Source: Ostrinia nubilalis (taxonomy: Eukaryota; Arthropoda; Insecta; Lepidoptera; Crambidae). Taken from it: a stretch of 64,000 nucleotides of DNA. Position 1 is the first letter of the stretch. Each line of letters starts with the position of its first letter. Position numbers and translations under genes: made by a program. The stretch is from positions 10,106,001 through 10,170,000 of the forward strand of contig NC_087104.1 in NCBI RefSeq assembly GCF_963855985.1. The letters are read 5' to 3'. This document shows positions 31,483-42,055 of the stretch, one piece after another. The notes under the pieces were generated by a model that worked only from the letters and a program-made list of their open reading frames with translations, did not search any database and was not told where the DNA came from.

Positions 31483-32816
31483 GCGCGTGTGACGCTGAGA
31501 TGCGACGGCGACGCGCGACCGCCGCACGTCATCGTGGTGGACGCGCGGCAACCGCAGTCGCTTGACGCTACGCTTCTGGCCAAGTATGTAGTTACATTCA
31601 TTATTCCTTCAGTATTTTTAATCGCGCGCGAGACGCTCGACGCGCTGCGACGCGATGGCGACGCGCGACCGCCGCACGTCATCGTGGTGGACGCGCGGCA
31701 ACCGCAGTCGCTTGACGCTACGCTCCTAGCCAAGTAAGACATATTCCTTCTGTATCTTTTATAGTTCCCACAGGTTAGAGTTTATAGCGGCCGATAGTCT
31801 GGTTGGTTAGTTTGTACAAGTAATCGGCCGATACTAAATTTATTTCAATCTAAACTACCGGCCGACAAAAAGTCTACAGTCTTCGGAGACGCTCGACGCG
31901 ATACTTTTCTTCCTTATCATTTACAACCTGAATCTTACGGTGCGGCGCGCGCGAGACGCTCGACGCGCTGCGACGCGACGGCGACGCGCGGCCGCCGCAC
32001 GTCATCGTGGTGGACGCGCGGCAACCGCAGTCACTTGACACTACGCTCCTAGCCAAGTAAGACATATTCCTTCTGTATCTTTTACAGTTCTCACAGGTTA
32101 GAGTTTATAGCGGCTGATAGTCTGGTTGGTTAGTTTGTACAAGTAATCGGCCGATACTAAATTTATTTCAATCTAAACTACCGGCCGATAAAAAGTCTGC
32201 ACTCTCCGGAGACGCTCGACGCGATACTTTTCTTCCTTATCATTTACAACCTGAATCTTACGGCGCGGCGCGCGCGATACGCTCGACGCGCTGCGACGCG
32301 ACGGCGACGCGCGGCCGCCACACGTCATCGTGGTGGACGCGCGGCAACCGCAGTCGCTTGACGCTACACTTCTGGCCAAGTAAGTAATTGCTTTCGATAA
32401 TATTCCTTCTGTAACTTTTATTGCGCGTGTGACGCTGCGACGCGACGGCGACGCGCGACCGCCGAACGTCATCGTGGTGGACGCGCGGCAACCGCAGTCG
32501 CTTGACGCTACGCTTCTAGCCAAGTAAGTATTTTGCTTTCGATGATATTCCTTCTGTAACTTTTGTTGCGCGTGTGACGCTGGATGATACGCTTCTAGCC
32601 AAGTAAGACAAACAAAACTTTATTTTATGAATACCTTGACAAGCGGGAGACGCTCGAAGCGACGTCATCATGGTGACAACCGCAGTCGCTTGACGCTACA
32701 CTGCTGGCCAATTAAGACAAGCTGTATTTATTTTTATATCATTCATAATCTGTATCTTTAATCGCGTGTGTGACGCGCGACGCGTTAAAACGCGACGGCT
32801 GCGACGCGACGTCATT
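31483..32816 (+). repeat. Tandem array of partial exon copies with repeated 5' splice donors
   Basis: Downstream of the exon its last ~95-115 bp recurs at 31483-31583, 31622-31733, 31940-32056, 32262-32379 and 32422-32523, then as decayed pieces at 32563-32602, 32641-32712 and 32762-32816. The core 'CATCGTGGTGGACGCGCGGC' is unchanged in the five good copies. Donors after the copies read GTATGT, GTAAGA, GTAAGA, GTAAGT, GTAAGT and GTAAGA; the 32641 copy has lost its GT. Spacing is 144 or 150 bp, or 323 bp where a ~200-bp intron piece (with GGCCGATACTAAATTTATTT) is included. None has an obvious acceptor. The minus-strand open frames here (for example 31182-31742) are shadows of the repeat. Confidence 0.88.
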
Positions 32817-32957
32817 GCGTAATTTAGTTGGGGAAATTTTGCCATATCACTGGTGTGAATTTGCTTCGGGATCTTTAACTAATCAGCAGATTAAGAAAAA
32901 TGACTGTGACTGAATCTCTACCTCAATTTAGATACCTATGTAAGAAATATTATTTAT

Positions 32958-33920
32958 CTAGCCTTTAACTATGGACGTGAAAAAAAAATCACACTTCCAT
33001 GGACGTCGGGTCTCACAGACCCCTATCTAACATTCTTCTTATTTTCATATCTGAATCAATTTGAATTTATTAAAGAGTTGATATATATCTAATAACTATT
33101 AATAAAGGATTTAGTAGTAAATGTAATCAAATTTTAACCATAATTTAATTATTTTTTCGCAAATTTAAAAAACTTAGACATTTTTCAGTGTAAATTGACT
33201 TGCCACCACATATAGGCTCCTTGATTACAGTCGATCATTAATATATGAAAGTAATATTTTTTTCTTTGCTAATTAATAACCATGTAACATAAAACATGAA
33301 CAGAATTTCTGAAGGACATAAAATAAAAAATTTGACAAGGGTTAAAGTTACTAAAATTAAACACAGTGGCCTAGAACACAAAAGACAAATTATTTCTACA
33401 GGCATATGTTATCTTTCTTTGAGAGCTTTAGTAGGCAAAATGTACACCATTCAGAATCGGAATCTGCAGCAATAGTGAATTCTAAGACATCTAAACTCAA
33501 AAGCAGAATCGTCTACAAGTAATACCTTACTCCTGAAATGTTCTTTAGATAGTTGGGCTAATAATATAGCTGATGTACTCAGATACTTTCTGCCATTATG
33601 TATTCTTAAACTAGAACAATTTACTTAAGATTATAAAAATATAATATAAAAAAATTATAGTTGACAAGTCACATCCATACAAGTATGTTTGTATGGAAAT
33701 TATAGTCATCGGGTCTCCCAGACCCGGACAAAATTTTGAATGGTTATTACTCACGTAATAAGTGCCGGAAGATGCGATTTTATGCCTCTTCGGTCCAAAC
33801 ACAGTTAAAACTGAAGCTACTGAGATGGTCGAGACCAACCCGTGGCGGGAAGGTGTTTAAACCGAGAAATCGGAAAGGGGGGTGGGCCTCTGAGACCCGA
33901 CGTCCATAGTTAAAGGCTAG
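32958..33920. mobile_element. Non-autonomous element with TTAACTATGGACGT ends
   Basis: 'CTAGCCTTTAACTATGGACG' at the left is matched by its complement at 33900-33920. A TTAA sits inside this repeat at each end (32965-32968; 33910-33913), compatible with a piggyBac-type TTAA target, though the symmetry extends 7 bp outside it. The hairpin motif GGGTCTCnnAGACCC occurs near each end (about 33007 and 33889) and again at about 33709. No transposase frame. Confidence 0.7.
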
Positions 33921-34628
33921 TCAAAACTTAATTTACCAAGTTACGTGCGTGTGGTGTATTCGAGTAGGTGGTAATGTTTTATTTTTTATTTTATCCGTTT
34001 CTATGTCAAGCACTTTTCACTGCGAAACTTAATTGAAGTCATTCAGGTTTTAGCGCCATTGCGCCAGAACAAAAGGATATTCAGCTCAAAATTCAGGGGT
34101 AAAAAGCCTTTTGTCATCAATTCAGGCGTCGATAACAGCGCTACAGCCGCTGGATGGAGCGTTGTCAGCTCCAATTGGGTTGAGCACCCCTATACCCGTA
34201 AATGACCCCATATATTATAAAGTATACATACATACATACTTTTTTAAACATTTATATTTTTATATTACGGATTTTCATGTAACGAAATGTTTTTTAATTT
34301 ATTTATTTAGTCACAGAACATGGAACAGGCAATTATTTTAATTACTTTTTTATCGTTAGACCAGCAGACTAGCTAGGGTGACTACGCTAGTATCTCAAAC
34401 ACTATAAACCTATGTTGAGTGCCAAAACTTAACACTTATTAGTTACTAAGTAAGTAACACAGAGATTTAATTTAATGATAGGTAGTAGAATGAATCGTAC
34501 AATATGTTATTCATGACTATCTAAGTAGTACCTAATTTGGTTTTTACCCTTGAGCACATATTATAGCAAAGTATTACAAAACCAATAAATCTTATGTTAC
34601 AAAAGTCTTGCCATTTGTTCAAATCTAT
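33921..34628. other. Unassigned stretch
   Basis: Nothing supported. A 76-codon frame at 34111-34341 has no domain and overlaps AT-rich microsatellite-like sequence (TACATACATACAT near 34225). Confidence 0.35.
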
Positions 34629-34875
34629 ACTATCTATACTTAATATTATAAATGCAAAAGTAACTCTGTCTGTCTGTATGTCGGTCTGTCTGTCTGTCTC
34701 GCTTTCACGCCTAAACCACTGAACCGATTTTGATGAAATTTGGCATAGAGGTAGTTTGAGTCCCGGGAAAGGACATAGTACAGTTTTTATCCTGGTTTTT
34801 GAAACAGGGACGCGCGCGATAAAGTTTTTCTGTGACAGACAAAATTCCAAGCGGGTGAAGCCGCGGGCATAAATG
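34629..34875 (-). repeat. LINE/SINE 3' tail, minus strand
   Basis: Complement of the family at 45546-45745: 'TAATATTATAAATGCAAAAG' at its 3' end, a (CTGT)n run, 'CCGATTTTGATGAAATTTGG', and 'TTCCAAGCGGGTGAAGCCGC' at its start. The open frame 34521-34901 is a read-through of this repeat. Confidence 0.85.
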
Positions 34876-35759
34876 TCAGTCAAATCGCAGAATCTATCCA
34901 TAAACGCTGGCAGATTGATTTAGGTGGCTCGGGCTGATCCGACTGAGAGATAAACAGATTTGCATCTTATTGCGTCCTGCATGTCACGTCGGGCCAATGA
35001 GTCGATAAATGAAGGATTCGGGGGTGATGTAAGGTTTCTATTCGTGTGTAGTGCTGCCGATTGATTGTAGATTTATCGATACTTTAGCCTGATTGCAAGA
35101 GTTTCGATGCTCGATAGTTATGTTGAAAGAAAACTAAACTTTTGCTAGCTTATGTTGCGCGCCATTATATCGTTTTACCGATGATTTAGAACACACTTGT
35201 CGTCGAAAATCGACGGTAAGATTTTATCATAGCCCTCATCTTAGGTTGGCTGACAGATTTTGATGATATATAGTCATCTAGTTAACAGGAAATTGCCCCA
35301 AAACAGAAAAGACGAGTTTTGAGGTAACAAGCATTCAAAAAAATCTTCTTGACCTGCAGTTGACTCCAAATTCTAATGAAGATGGTTTTTCTTTTTGTAC
35401 TTATTTATTTAATGGCGTAACATAATGGATTAGGAAGCTATTTTAAGTATGCTTTTGCGCAATAATAAAATAGATTTAATTATATCTTGTTATTAAAAAG
35501 GATTAAACTTGAAACAACTGATATTTTTCTATTATCTAGATATCAAACTAATAAACAATCTAAGTAGCTAATGATATTAATAAGTTTACCCATTCTTTTT
35601 CCTCAAATAGGAATATTATTATGTGCTATAAAATAGTTATATTATGATTCATTAATGTCCACGGTTAACCACAAATTGATATGATATTGTTTACTTTCAT
35701 GAATTTTCACATGAAACAATCTGCCTCACAAAGGACTCGAAACCACGACCCTTCTGTGT
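34876..35759. other. Unassigned stretch
   Basis: A modestly GC-richer patch at about 34920-35035 contains 'TGTCACGTCGGGCCAATGAG' and may be a conserved non-coding block. No gene is supported. Confidence 0.35.
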
Positions 35760-35881
35760 AAGGCTCAGTTGCACCACCTATCTTTGGCCGTAACTATAGC
35801 GATAACCGGTGCTTTTTGTATGGAGTTTGACAGATTTTTTACGTTTGTCAAAATTAAAGTAAGGTGGTGCAACCCAGCCAA
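35760..35881. mobile_element. MITE, GGCTGGGTTGCACCA family, copy B
   Basis: Same family as 3900-4021 but in the other orientation (left 'AAGGCTCAGTTGCACCACC', right 'GGTGGTGCAACCCAGCC'). The core 'CGTAACTATAGCGATAACCG' is well kept. Confidence 0.85.
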
Positions 35882-36329
35882 AGTGTTTTAGCAATAAAGT
35901 TAATCAAAGAGTTAAAAATATATTTTGGGTACTATCTCAACTTTATAAGTCGCACGCACAATAATAACATGTATTTAGTGGTTTACCAAAACAAAAAGTA
36001 TTTCTATCATGGTAGGTATCAAATATTAATGTTAAATCTACCAATATCCGGTGGTTAAAAAGCCTTTACATTAATCAAACAACACAAATCTCCTTGATAG
36101 TCACGTAATTGCTATGTCACATGATTAGCACAAAAAACTTTTTGCTCATTACAAAAACTAGTTTTTAATTGAACACCTACAAACGTCCACATGTCTAATG
36201 AAGTGAATGAAGAGACAGGTTTAGCCATTTAAATTAGAATTATAAACTAATTGACATTATGCAAAAAATGTTCTGGTTATTTTTTAATGAACGGTGCCAA
36301 TTTCTCGGCCGACCGTGAGCTACGTATGG
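35882..36329. other. Unassigned stretch
   Basis: No feature supported. Confidence 0.35.
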
Positions 36330-36560
36330 GTGAAGCTTTCCGCCCGCGACTTCGCCCGCGTGGAATTTTGTCTGTCACAGAAAAATTTTATCGCGCGCTT
36401 CCCTGTTTCAAAAACCGGGATAAAAACTATCCTATGTCCTTTCCCGGGACTCAAACTCTCTCTATGCCAAATTTCATCAAAATCGGTTCAGTGGATGAGG
36501 CGTGAAAGCAAGACAGACAGAGAGTTACTTTCGCACTTATAATATTAGTATAGAAGTATG
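36330..36560 (+). repeat. LINE/SINE 3' tail
   Basis: Starts 'AGCTTTCCGCCCGCGACTTC', contains 'CCTATGTCCTTTCCCGGGAC' and 'CATCAAAATCGGTTCAGTGG', and ends 'TTATAATATTAGTATAGAAG'. About 95 percent like the copy at 45546. The two overlapping open frames of ~83 codons are repeat read-through. Confidence 0.88.
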
Positions 36561-37149
36561 GATTCAAGCTAGACACTATTTTATAACATAGTAATAAGTC
36601 CTATTTTACTACGAATATTTTTAGTCTAATCTGCCTCTGGTATTATGACCAGTCTCTGTGTCAATACAGGGTGACTTTGCAATGTGTCCAAATTTTTGAG
36701 AGCAACACAGAATCGATGTAAGTAACTTAATCGATTTACCTAAAGAAAACAAAATGTTTTTTTTTTAATTAAGTTTTATTGTAGTTATTAAGTTATATTA
36801 TAAAGTTTTATTGTTAAATTAAGATAGAGCTTATTTAAAAAAAATACTCTTAACAAAGTCACCTGTATGTGTGGCAAATATTGTGGTATGGAGATAATAA
36901 ATGTGGTTTTAAAAAATACAAATAAGTATCTATTCACACGCAATCCTTGCAAAAAGTTCCCACGCACGAACACTAAAACAAAGTGCATTAGATTGGAGTG
37001 ATCTAAAAAACGGTGAAGTGTGAGTCGGCACACATGTGATAAGATCAGTATTTTGTTTGAGGAAGAGTTGTAACTAAAATGGGAGGATCCTTGACTAAAA
37101 TCGAAAATTAAGGCGATCATTCTGTCTAATATTCCTTACCTAAGAATAA
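36561..37149. other. Unassigned stretch
   Basis: A single 'TACAGGGTGACTTTG' near 36664 resembles one end of a TA-target MITE, with a weak inverted echo near 36850 ('AACAAAGTCACCTGTATG'), so 36666-36868 may be a decayed MITE. Confidence 0.4.
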
Positions 37150-37278
37150 ACGCCCGTATTCACAAACGATGCTTGCTTAAGTGAAGCAGCAAATCGAACG
37201 CACAGCGTTAAATATAGCTTTTGGAGGTTCATGTGTCACCCTGTACGTCCACGCGCACTGTGAGACCTCATAGTAATG
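37150..37278. mobile_element. MITE, CGCCCGTATTCACAAAC family, partial copy
   Basis: Left end and body match the arm at 49205-49334 in reverse complement ('GTGAAGCAGCAAATCGAACG', 'ACTGTGAGACCTCATAG'). The right terminal repeat is missing or decayed. Confidence 0.75.
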
Positions 37279-37646
37279 TAAAAGGCGTATTGCGATATTT
37301 TTGGGTACCTATTTTAGGTGTTACGCCCTATTTAACGCTGACTGTACAAAAAGACAGACTGACTTAGTAATAGATTAAAGAGTCCCGTTGACAGAATGTG
37401 GGTACGGGACCCTAAAAATAACTAGTTTCGACTTGGCCCGGTTTGGCAAATGGGCGCAAAAACTATGCCCATTGAGCGTGTAAACGTCTTGCTTGAAGGA
37501 AATTTTGCTTTCGACCTGCTTGCAACATTATACGAGCAATATGTCAGTGAACTCACATAGTATTCTACATAATAATGATAGGTCTAGTACTTAACTCTAT
37601 CAGTGCCTTGGGTATGGGAGCGCACGAGATGGGTGACATGGACATA

Positions 37647-38168
37647 CAGGGTGGAAACGTTAAGTGATCTCACTCGATTATTTCTAAACTATACAAGATA
37701 TCGAAAAACTGATTAATGATTCTGAAAGTGCTTCACAAGCTCTTTCTAGCGGTACCAATAATAGGTTACAGAATAAACTGGATCTATCCGAAAATTCAAT
37801 GTTTCCAGCTTCCATACATTTAGTACAGCCACAGTAATGGCACTCATGTTTGTTACATATTATAGCAGGTAAAGCCTAAAACCAATGTTTTCTAAGAATA
37901 ATTTTAAATAAGAAGGCAATCACGAGTTCATTTTAAGTGTTTATTATTTAATAAAAAAATGAAATACTTCTATTATTGTTTGGTTGGCATACATTTAGTA
38001 TGGAAGCTGAAACCATTAAATTTTCGGAGAGATCCAGTTAATTCTGTAACCTCATATTGGTACCGTTAGATAGAGCTTGTGAAGCACTTTCAGGATTAGT
38101 AATCAGTTTTTCGATATCTTGTATAGTTTAGAAATAATCGAATGAGATCACTTATCGTTTCCACCCTG
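37647..38168. mobile_element. MITE with ~180-bp inverted repeats, CAGGGTGGAAACG ends
   Basis: TA flanks both ends (37645-37646; 38169-38170). The arms, about 37647-37830 and 37985-38168, match in reverse complement with roughly 10 percent differences ('AACTATACAAGATATCGAAA' is shared exactly). The centre is AT-rich with no frame. The TA target points to the Tc1/mariner group. Confidence 0.9.
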
Positions 38169-38203
38169 TATAGTTCCAAAATACTGAACTGTCCTATGCA
38201 TGA

Positions 38204-38304
38204 CATTGACAGTGGGGCGCCACCGTCAATACCGGATCGCTGGTTCCGATTTTGGCCATGTTGGAAACCATATAGTTGAACGATGGTAGCGCCCCCCTGT
38301 CATT
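38204..38304. mobile_element. Small palindromic MITE, TGACAGTGGGGCGCCACC ends
   Basis: 'CATTGACAGTGGGGCGCCAC' on the left and the complement of 'GGTAGCGCCCCCCTGTCATTG' on the right form an imperfect inverted repeat of about 24 bp around a ~55-bp core. Confidence 0.65.
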
Positions 38305-38309
38305 GAGTT

Positions 38310-38660
38310 TGGTGGGACAGTACAGCGTGGGTCATCTATATTATGATGTGACAGGGCATACAAATCTGAAGTCTCGCTGAAGTTTGACAATCACAAAATC
38401 GCCCACCCGTGCCGCTCCCATACATCGGGCACTGTTTGTTTTAAGTGCGAGACCTATCAGTTGTAATGTGTGTAAATTAATCACTGACAATATAACGTTG
38501 CTTAGCTAACAATACTACGCAAACTTCTATCTATAGTAATACGTCTATTATAATATTATTATATTGAATAGCCTCCGAAACCACTAAATTTTTTGTTAAA
38601 TACAATATCTGCCCATGCGAAGCGGGGGTGTGCGGCTAGTAATATATTTGGTATCCTTCC
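38310..38660. other. Unassigned stretch ending in a LINE-tail scrap
   Basis: Near 38555-38640 a minus-strand tail remnant is visible ('CCATGCGAAGCGGGGGTGTG'). Otherwise nothing is supported. Confidence 0.4.
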
Positions 38661-39471
38661 GTTTGGCCAAATTACTTTTCGCCAAATTTCACTTCGCAAA
38701 CAACTTATCGCCAAAGTTTCATTTCCCAAATAAACTTTAAGCAACTGTACTTTTCGCAACTAATTCATTTGGTCAAATTAACATTTGGCCAAATTTTACT
38801 TGGCAAATGTTTATATAGCAAATGTTTTATTTTGCCAAATATTATATCCCAAATAATTTGCTTGGTCAAATTGACACTTCACATACTTACGAGTACCCAC
38901 CGTTACCCACAAATCAAAGCATAAGGCACATGGTCATGGTTTTCACAATAATTTTATGTAAAACAGAGAGATTGCAGAAAATAGTATGGTTGCAAAAAGT
39001 AGGTATTGTAGAAAATAGTAGGTTAGGTTAGGTTAGAACAGTGACCCTTAATGCGCGAAGGCGAGCGAAGCGTGCCGCGGCAGCGGCCGCCGAGCGCTAG
39101 AATCATCTCTATTGTTAATGAATCATTTGGAAATTTCGATAATAAGTGAAATATGAAAATTTATTTAGAAAAAAAAATTATATTAACTACCCACTAAACA
39201 AAATAATAACCACAAGCTAATTTGTATTCCATTCTATGCACCAATCAAATTGTTTTGTAAATAGTTTATCGTGAAATATTTTTGCCAAATGAAACATTTG
39301 GCAAAACATACTTTGCCAAACAATAATTTGCTAAACAATAATATGCCAAAAACGACATTTGCGAATTAAAAGTTTGCAATAAGTTGTTTTGCCAAATGAG
39401 AAATTGCCAAATGAAAATTTGCGAAACGTTGTTTGCGATGTGATAATTTGGGAAACGTTTTTTGGCCAAAC
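38661..39471. repeat. Element with terminal arrays of a TTTGGCCAAA-like word
   Basis: Two arrays, 38661-38875 and 39280-39471, each hold about 13 variants of TTTGSCAAA/TTTGCCAAA spaced 13-18 bp, and the arrays face each other as inverted repeats (outer ends GTTTGGCCAAA and TTTGGCCAAAC). The variants differ (CGCAAA, CCCAAA, GCTAAA), so the arrays are old or loosely constrained. The 400-bp centre has no gene. It includes three units of TTAGG (about 39020-39037) and a GC-rich patch 'GAGCGAAGCGTGCCGCGGC' (39062). Probably a DNA transposon with many binding sites, but unclassified. Confidence 0.65.
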
Positions 39472-39912
39472 ATTAGTAATCCAATATATTTATTTTATGT
39501 GTATTTTTTATACTTTATTTATATATGATTTAAATACAAAACTTTTAAGTTAGGCCCTTTTTCGAGCACTTATACGTGTAAAGTTGAAGCCAGCTTTTCA
39601 TTCGTATCATACCTACGTGGTCTGTACTTAGTATATCCTTCTCAAACTCCAAAGTATAATCAATCTCTAAGCCAAAATTCATCAAAATTGGGTCAGCGAC
39701 TACGCGGGATTTACCAAACAAACTTAGTTAAGATACTGAAATGTAACACTTTGTATGCCCTAGCTATACCAATGGATTATACCTCAATACCTAATTTACC
39801 TTACTTAGCAACATCCAACTCCTTAGCTCCTAGATATTCTGGGAACTGTACCATCTATTAAGAGACAAAATGAATTAAAAATTTTACTTAGCAACACCCA
39901 ACTCTATGACTC
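39472..39912. other. Stretch with a short direct duplication
   Basis: 'TTACTTAGCAACAYCCAACTC' with 'CTCCTAGA' occurs at about 39801-39840 and again at about 39885-39918. A LINE-tail scrap ('AATTCATCAAAATTGGGTCA') lies near 39675. No gene. Confidence 0.5.
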
Positions 39913-40433
39913 CTAGAATACGTTCGCTTGTTCCCAACGAGTCACACCGAAACGAGTAACACTGTTACTCGTTGGGAAAAAAATCCCATTATGTCACACC
40001 GTTACTCATCGGTCACACTGTAATATGTATTTTCTTACAGTAGGTAGATTACATAGGTATTTTGATTTTTAATGTAATTTAACTAAAACTAAAACTTTTT
40101 TGTCCTGATACTAGCTGTGCCAGTGACTTCGTACGCGTGAAAACCCGTTTACGCAAGATTTTTCATTGTTGCTCTGATCCTATTGATCGTAGCGTGATGT
40201 AGCCTTCCTCGATAAATGGGCTATCTAACACTGAAAGGATTTTTCAAATCGGACCAGTCAGTAGTTCCGGATATTAGCGCGTTCAAGTAAACAATCAAAC
40301 AAACAAACTCTTCAGCTTTATAATATTAGTATAGATTAAAGGTAACCAGTAACAATGTGACTGGATAGGAATTTTTTCCTAAAGAGTAACTCGTTTCGGT
40401 GTAACTCGTTGGGAAGTGGGAACAAGCTTCTAG
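39913..40433. mobile_element. Inverted-repeat element with CTAGAA(n)CTTGTTCCCAACGAG ends
   Basis: About 45 bp at each side are inverted ('GTCACACCGAAACGAGTAAC' on the left; 'GTTACTCGTTTCGGTGTAAC'-like on the right). The interior includes an inserted LINE tail (40112-40338). A second internal hairpin 'CGAGTAACACTGTTACTCG' lies at 39953. No coding capacity. Confidence 0.75.
40112..40338 (+). repeat. LINE/SINE 3' tail nested in the above element
   Basis: Runs from 'CTAGCTGTGCCAGTGACTTC' through 'CCTTCCTCGATAAATGGGCT' to 'CTTTATAATATTAGTATAGA'. The same tail family is interrupted at 51895-52325 and has a minus-strand remnant at 48395-48460. Confidence 0.85.
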
Positions 40434-41984
40434 ATCTTTCTTAGACTGTAAATTAGTGTAGATATAGAGCCAATATCGCGATCGATTCGCCTAGGCCCGG
40501 AGGCTAACATGCCCGCTCGCCATTAGGCCGCTGGAGTAACTTCGTTAGGGGTCATCGGACCGTGCCGTCATATTATATGATATCGACCCTTCAAATATAC
40601 CTGTAGTGGGTAAACATATGCAATATCGACCTCTTTATCTGTAAAAAATTAATTTAAAAACATGCCGGCAGAAAAATGGTGGATAACAAACTTATATTAG
40701 ATACAAATTACATAACTGAATCTATGTTATACAAAAAACGGTACAACAGCTGTTGAAACCGCCGGCCAATTCATACCCTCAACTTTAACAATCATTGGAT
40801 TTTGAATCATTGAATAGTAGAAGTCTCTCCAACGCCATCTGGATCTGGCATAGATACAAATATTTATGGAGAGATCGCGTTTTCACAGATTATAAAAAGC
40901 ATTTTTTGTCTATTGCCTAAATAATAACGAAGTTTAATATAATCCCAACAAACACACATTATTACATTTGCTTGAACAATATTAGATGCCTATTTTGGCT
41001 CGCACAAAATGGCTCAATCCTTAGGGAAAATTTGTTGCGGCGTCCTTATTACATGTCAGTCCATAATACGTTTTCTGAGGGTAGCAATATAGTGATCTCG
41101 TAGGTGTATTCATTCAGAATACCTACCTACTTATTTGGTTTGGGTAAATTAAATATGCAAACAAGCTTTCGCCCGTAACTTTACCTGCTGTTTTTCTTTA
41201 TTTATTTCAAAGGTATTCATACATACTTATAATAGCCATAGGTATGGCTAAGTTTGTGTAAACACAATTTGTTCTCCAAACAAAATAAAATCAAAGTATC
41301 ACAAAACTCAATACGATACAAAACTTTATGCCGAATCGACTGGAGGTATTTATAGATATTCCGGGAAAAAAGCCTTTGTAATTTTGAAAAAGTTGCGTAC
41401 CATAACCATAATTTAGTGTTTGAAACAGATTTAAATGAAGTTCGCTGTAAAAAAGTGATTTTAATGACGAAAAATAAAAAGGGAATTAAAAGGCCTCGTA
41501 TGAAATTTTAATAAACTGAGCCATTTTTTCCGAACGGCTGTCGAGCAATGCGAACTTTGTAGGTACAGTCAGGAACAAAATACCTAGGCTTCACATTAAA
41601 AATTAAAATTAAAAGGTAGGCAATTAAGGTATTGGTGTGTTGCCTTTACTGAAAAAGTTCCAAAGATTTTGAGTATCCCTTTCTTATTCTTCCTCGTCTT
41701 TAAAGAAAATGCAATCTGTTTTGTTACTAAGATTAATAATACTACATTATGTTGTTACAAAACACTAAAAAGTTGATGATAAGTACCTAATTATTATTCA
41801 ATTGCAATCTAAGTTTTGTGGTTTTAACCAAGGGCCACAGGCTTGAATTTATTTAATTTACACTAAAGTAATTGTAATTTTCTAATATAATAATTATGTT
41901 TATATGACTCTGAAATCAATTCATAATCAACCAAACTTGACTCTCTACTTGATCTTGAATTCGGTTTAGAGCTTTGTTTACACT
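40434..41984. other. Unassigned stretch
   Basis: No gene supported. A short GC-rich island at about 40470-40560 ('GCCCGCTCGCCATTAGGCCG') has no open frame. The words 'GTAGGTACAGTCAGGAACAA' near 41562 resemble one end of the MITE at 30951. Confidence 0.35.
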
Positions 41985-42055
41985 GTCCCAACCAAATGTC
42001 CACTGCTGGACAAAGACCTGCCCCAAAGATTTCCACAACCCCTACGTTGCCCGTT
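41985..42055 (-). mobile_element. RTE LINE 3' end scrap, minus strand
   Basis: 'CCAAATGTCCACTGCTGGAC' and 'AAAGACCTGCCCCAAAG' are the complement of the RTE 3' end at 15% or more divergence; decayed. Confidence 0.65.

Noticed and set aside
31182..32523. Long minus-strand open frames with repeated peptide (SDCGCRASTTMTCGGRASPS) that look like a tandem-repeat protein
   Set aside because: They are the antisense of the exon-copy array; splice donors and the PDE8-like translation are on the plus strand.
39020..39037. TTAGG repeats as a telomere or chromosome end
   Set aside because: Only three units, surrounded on both sides by ordinary interspersed sequence.
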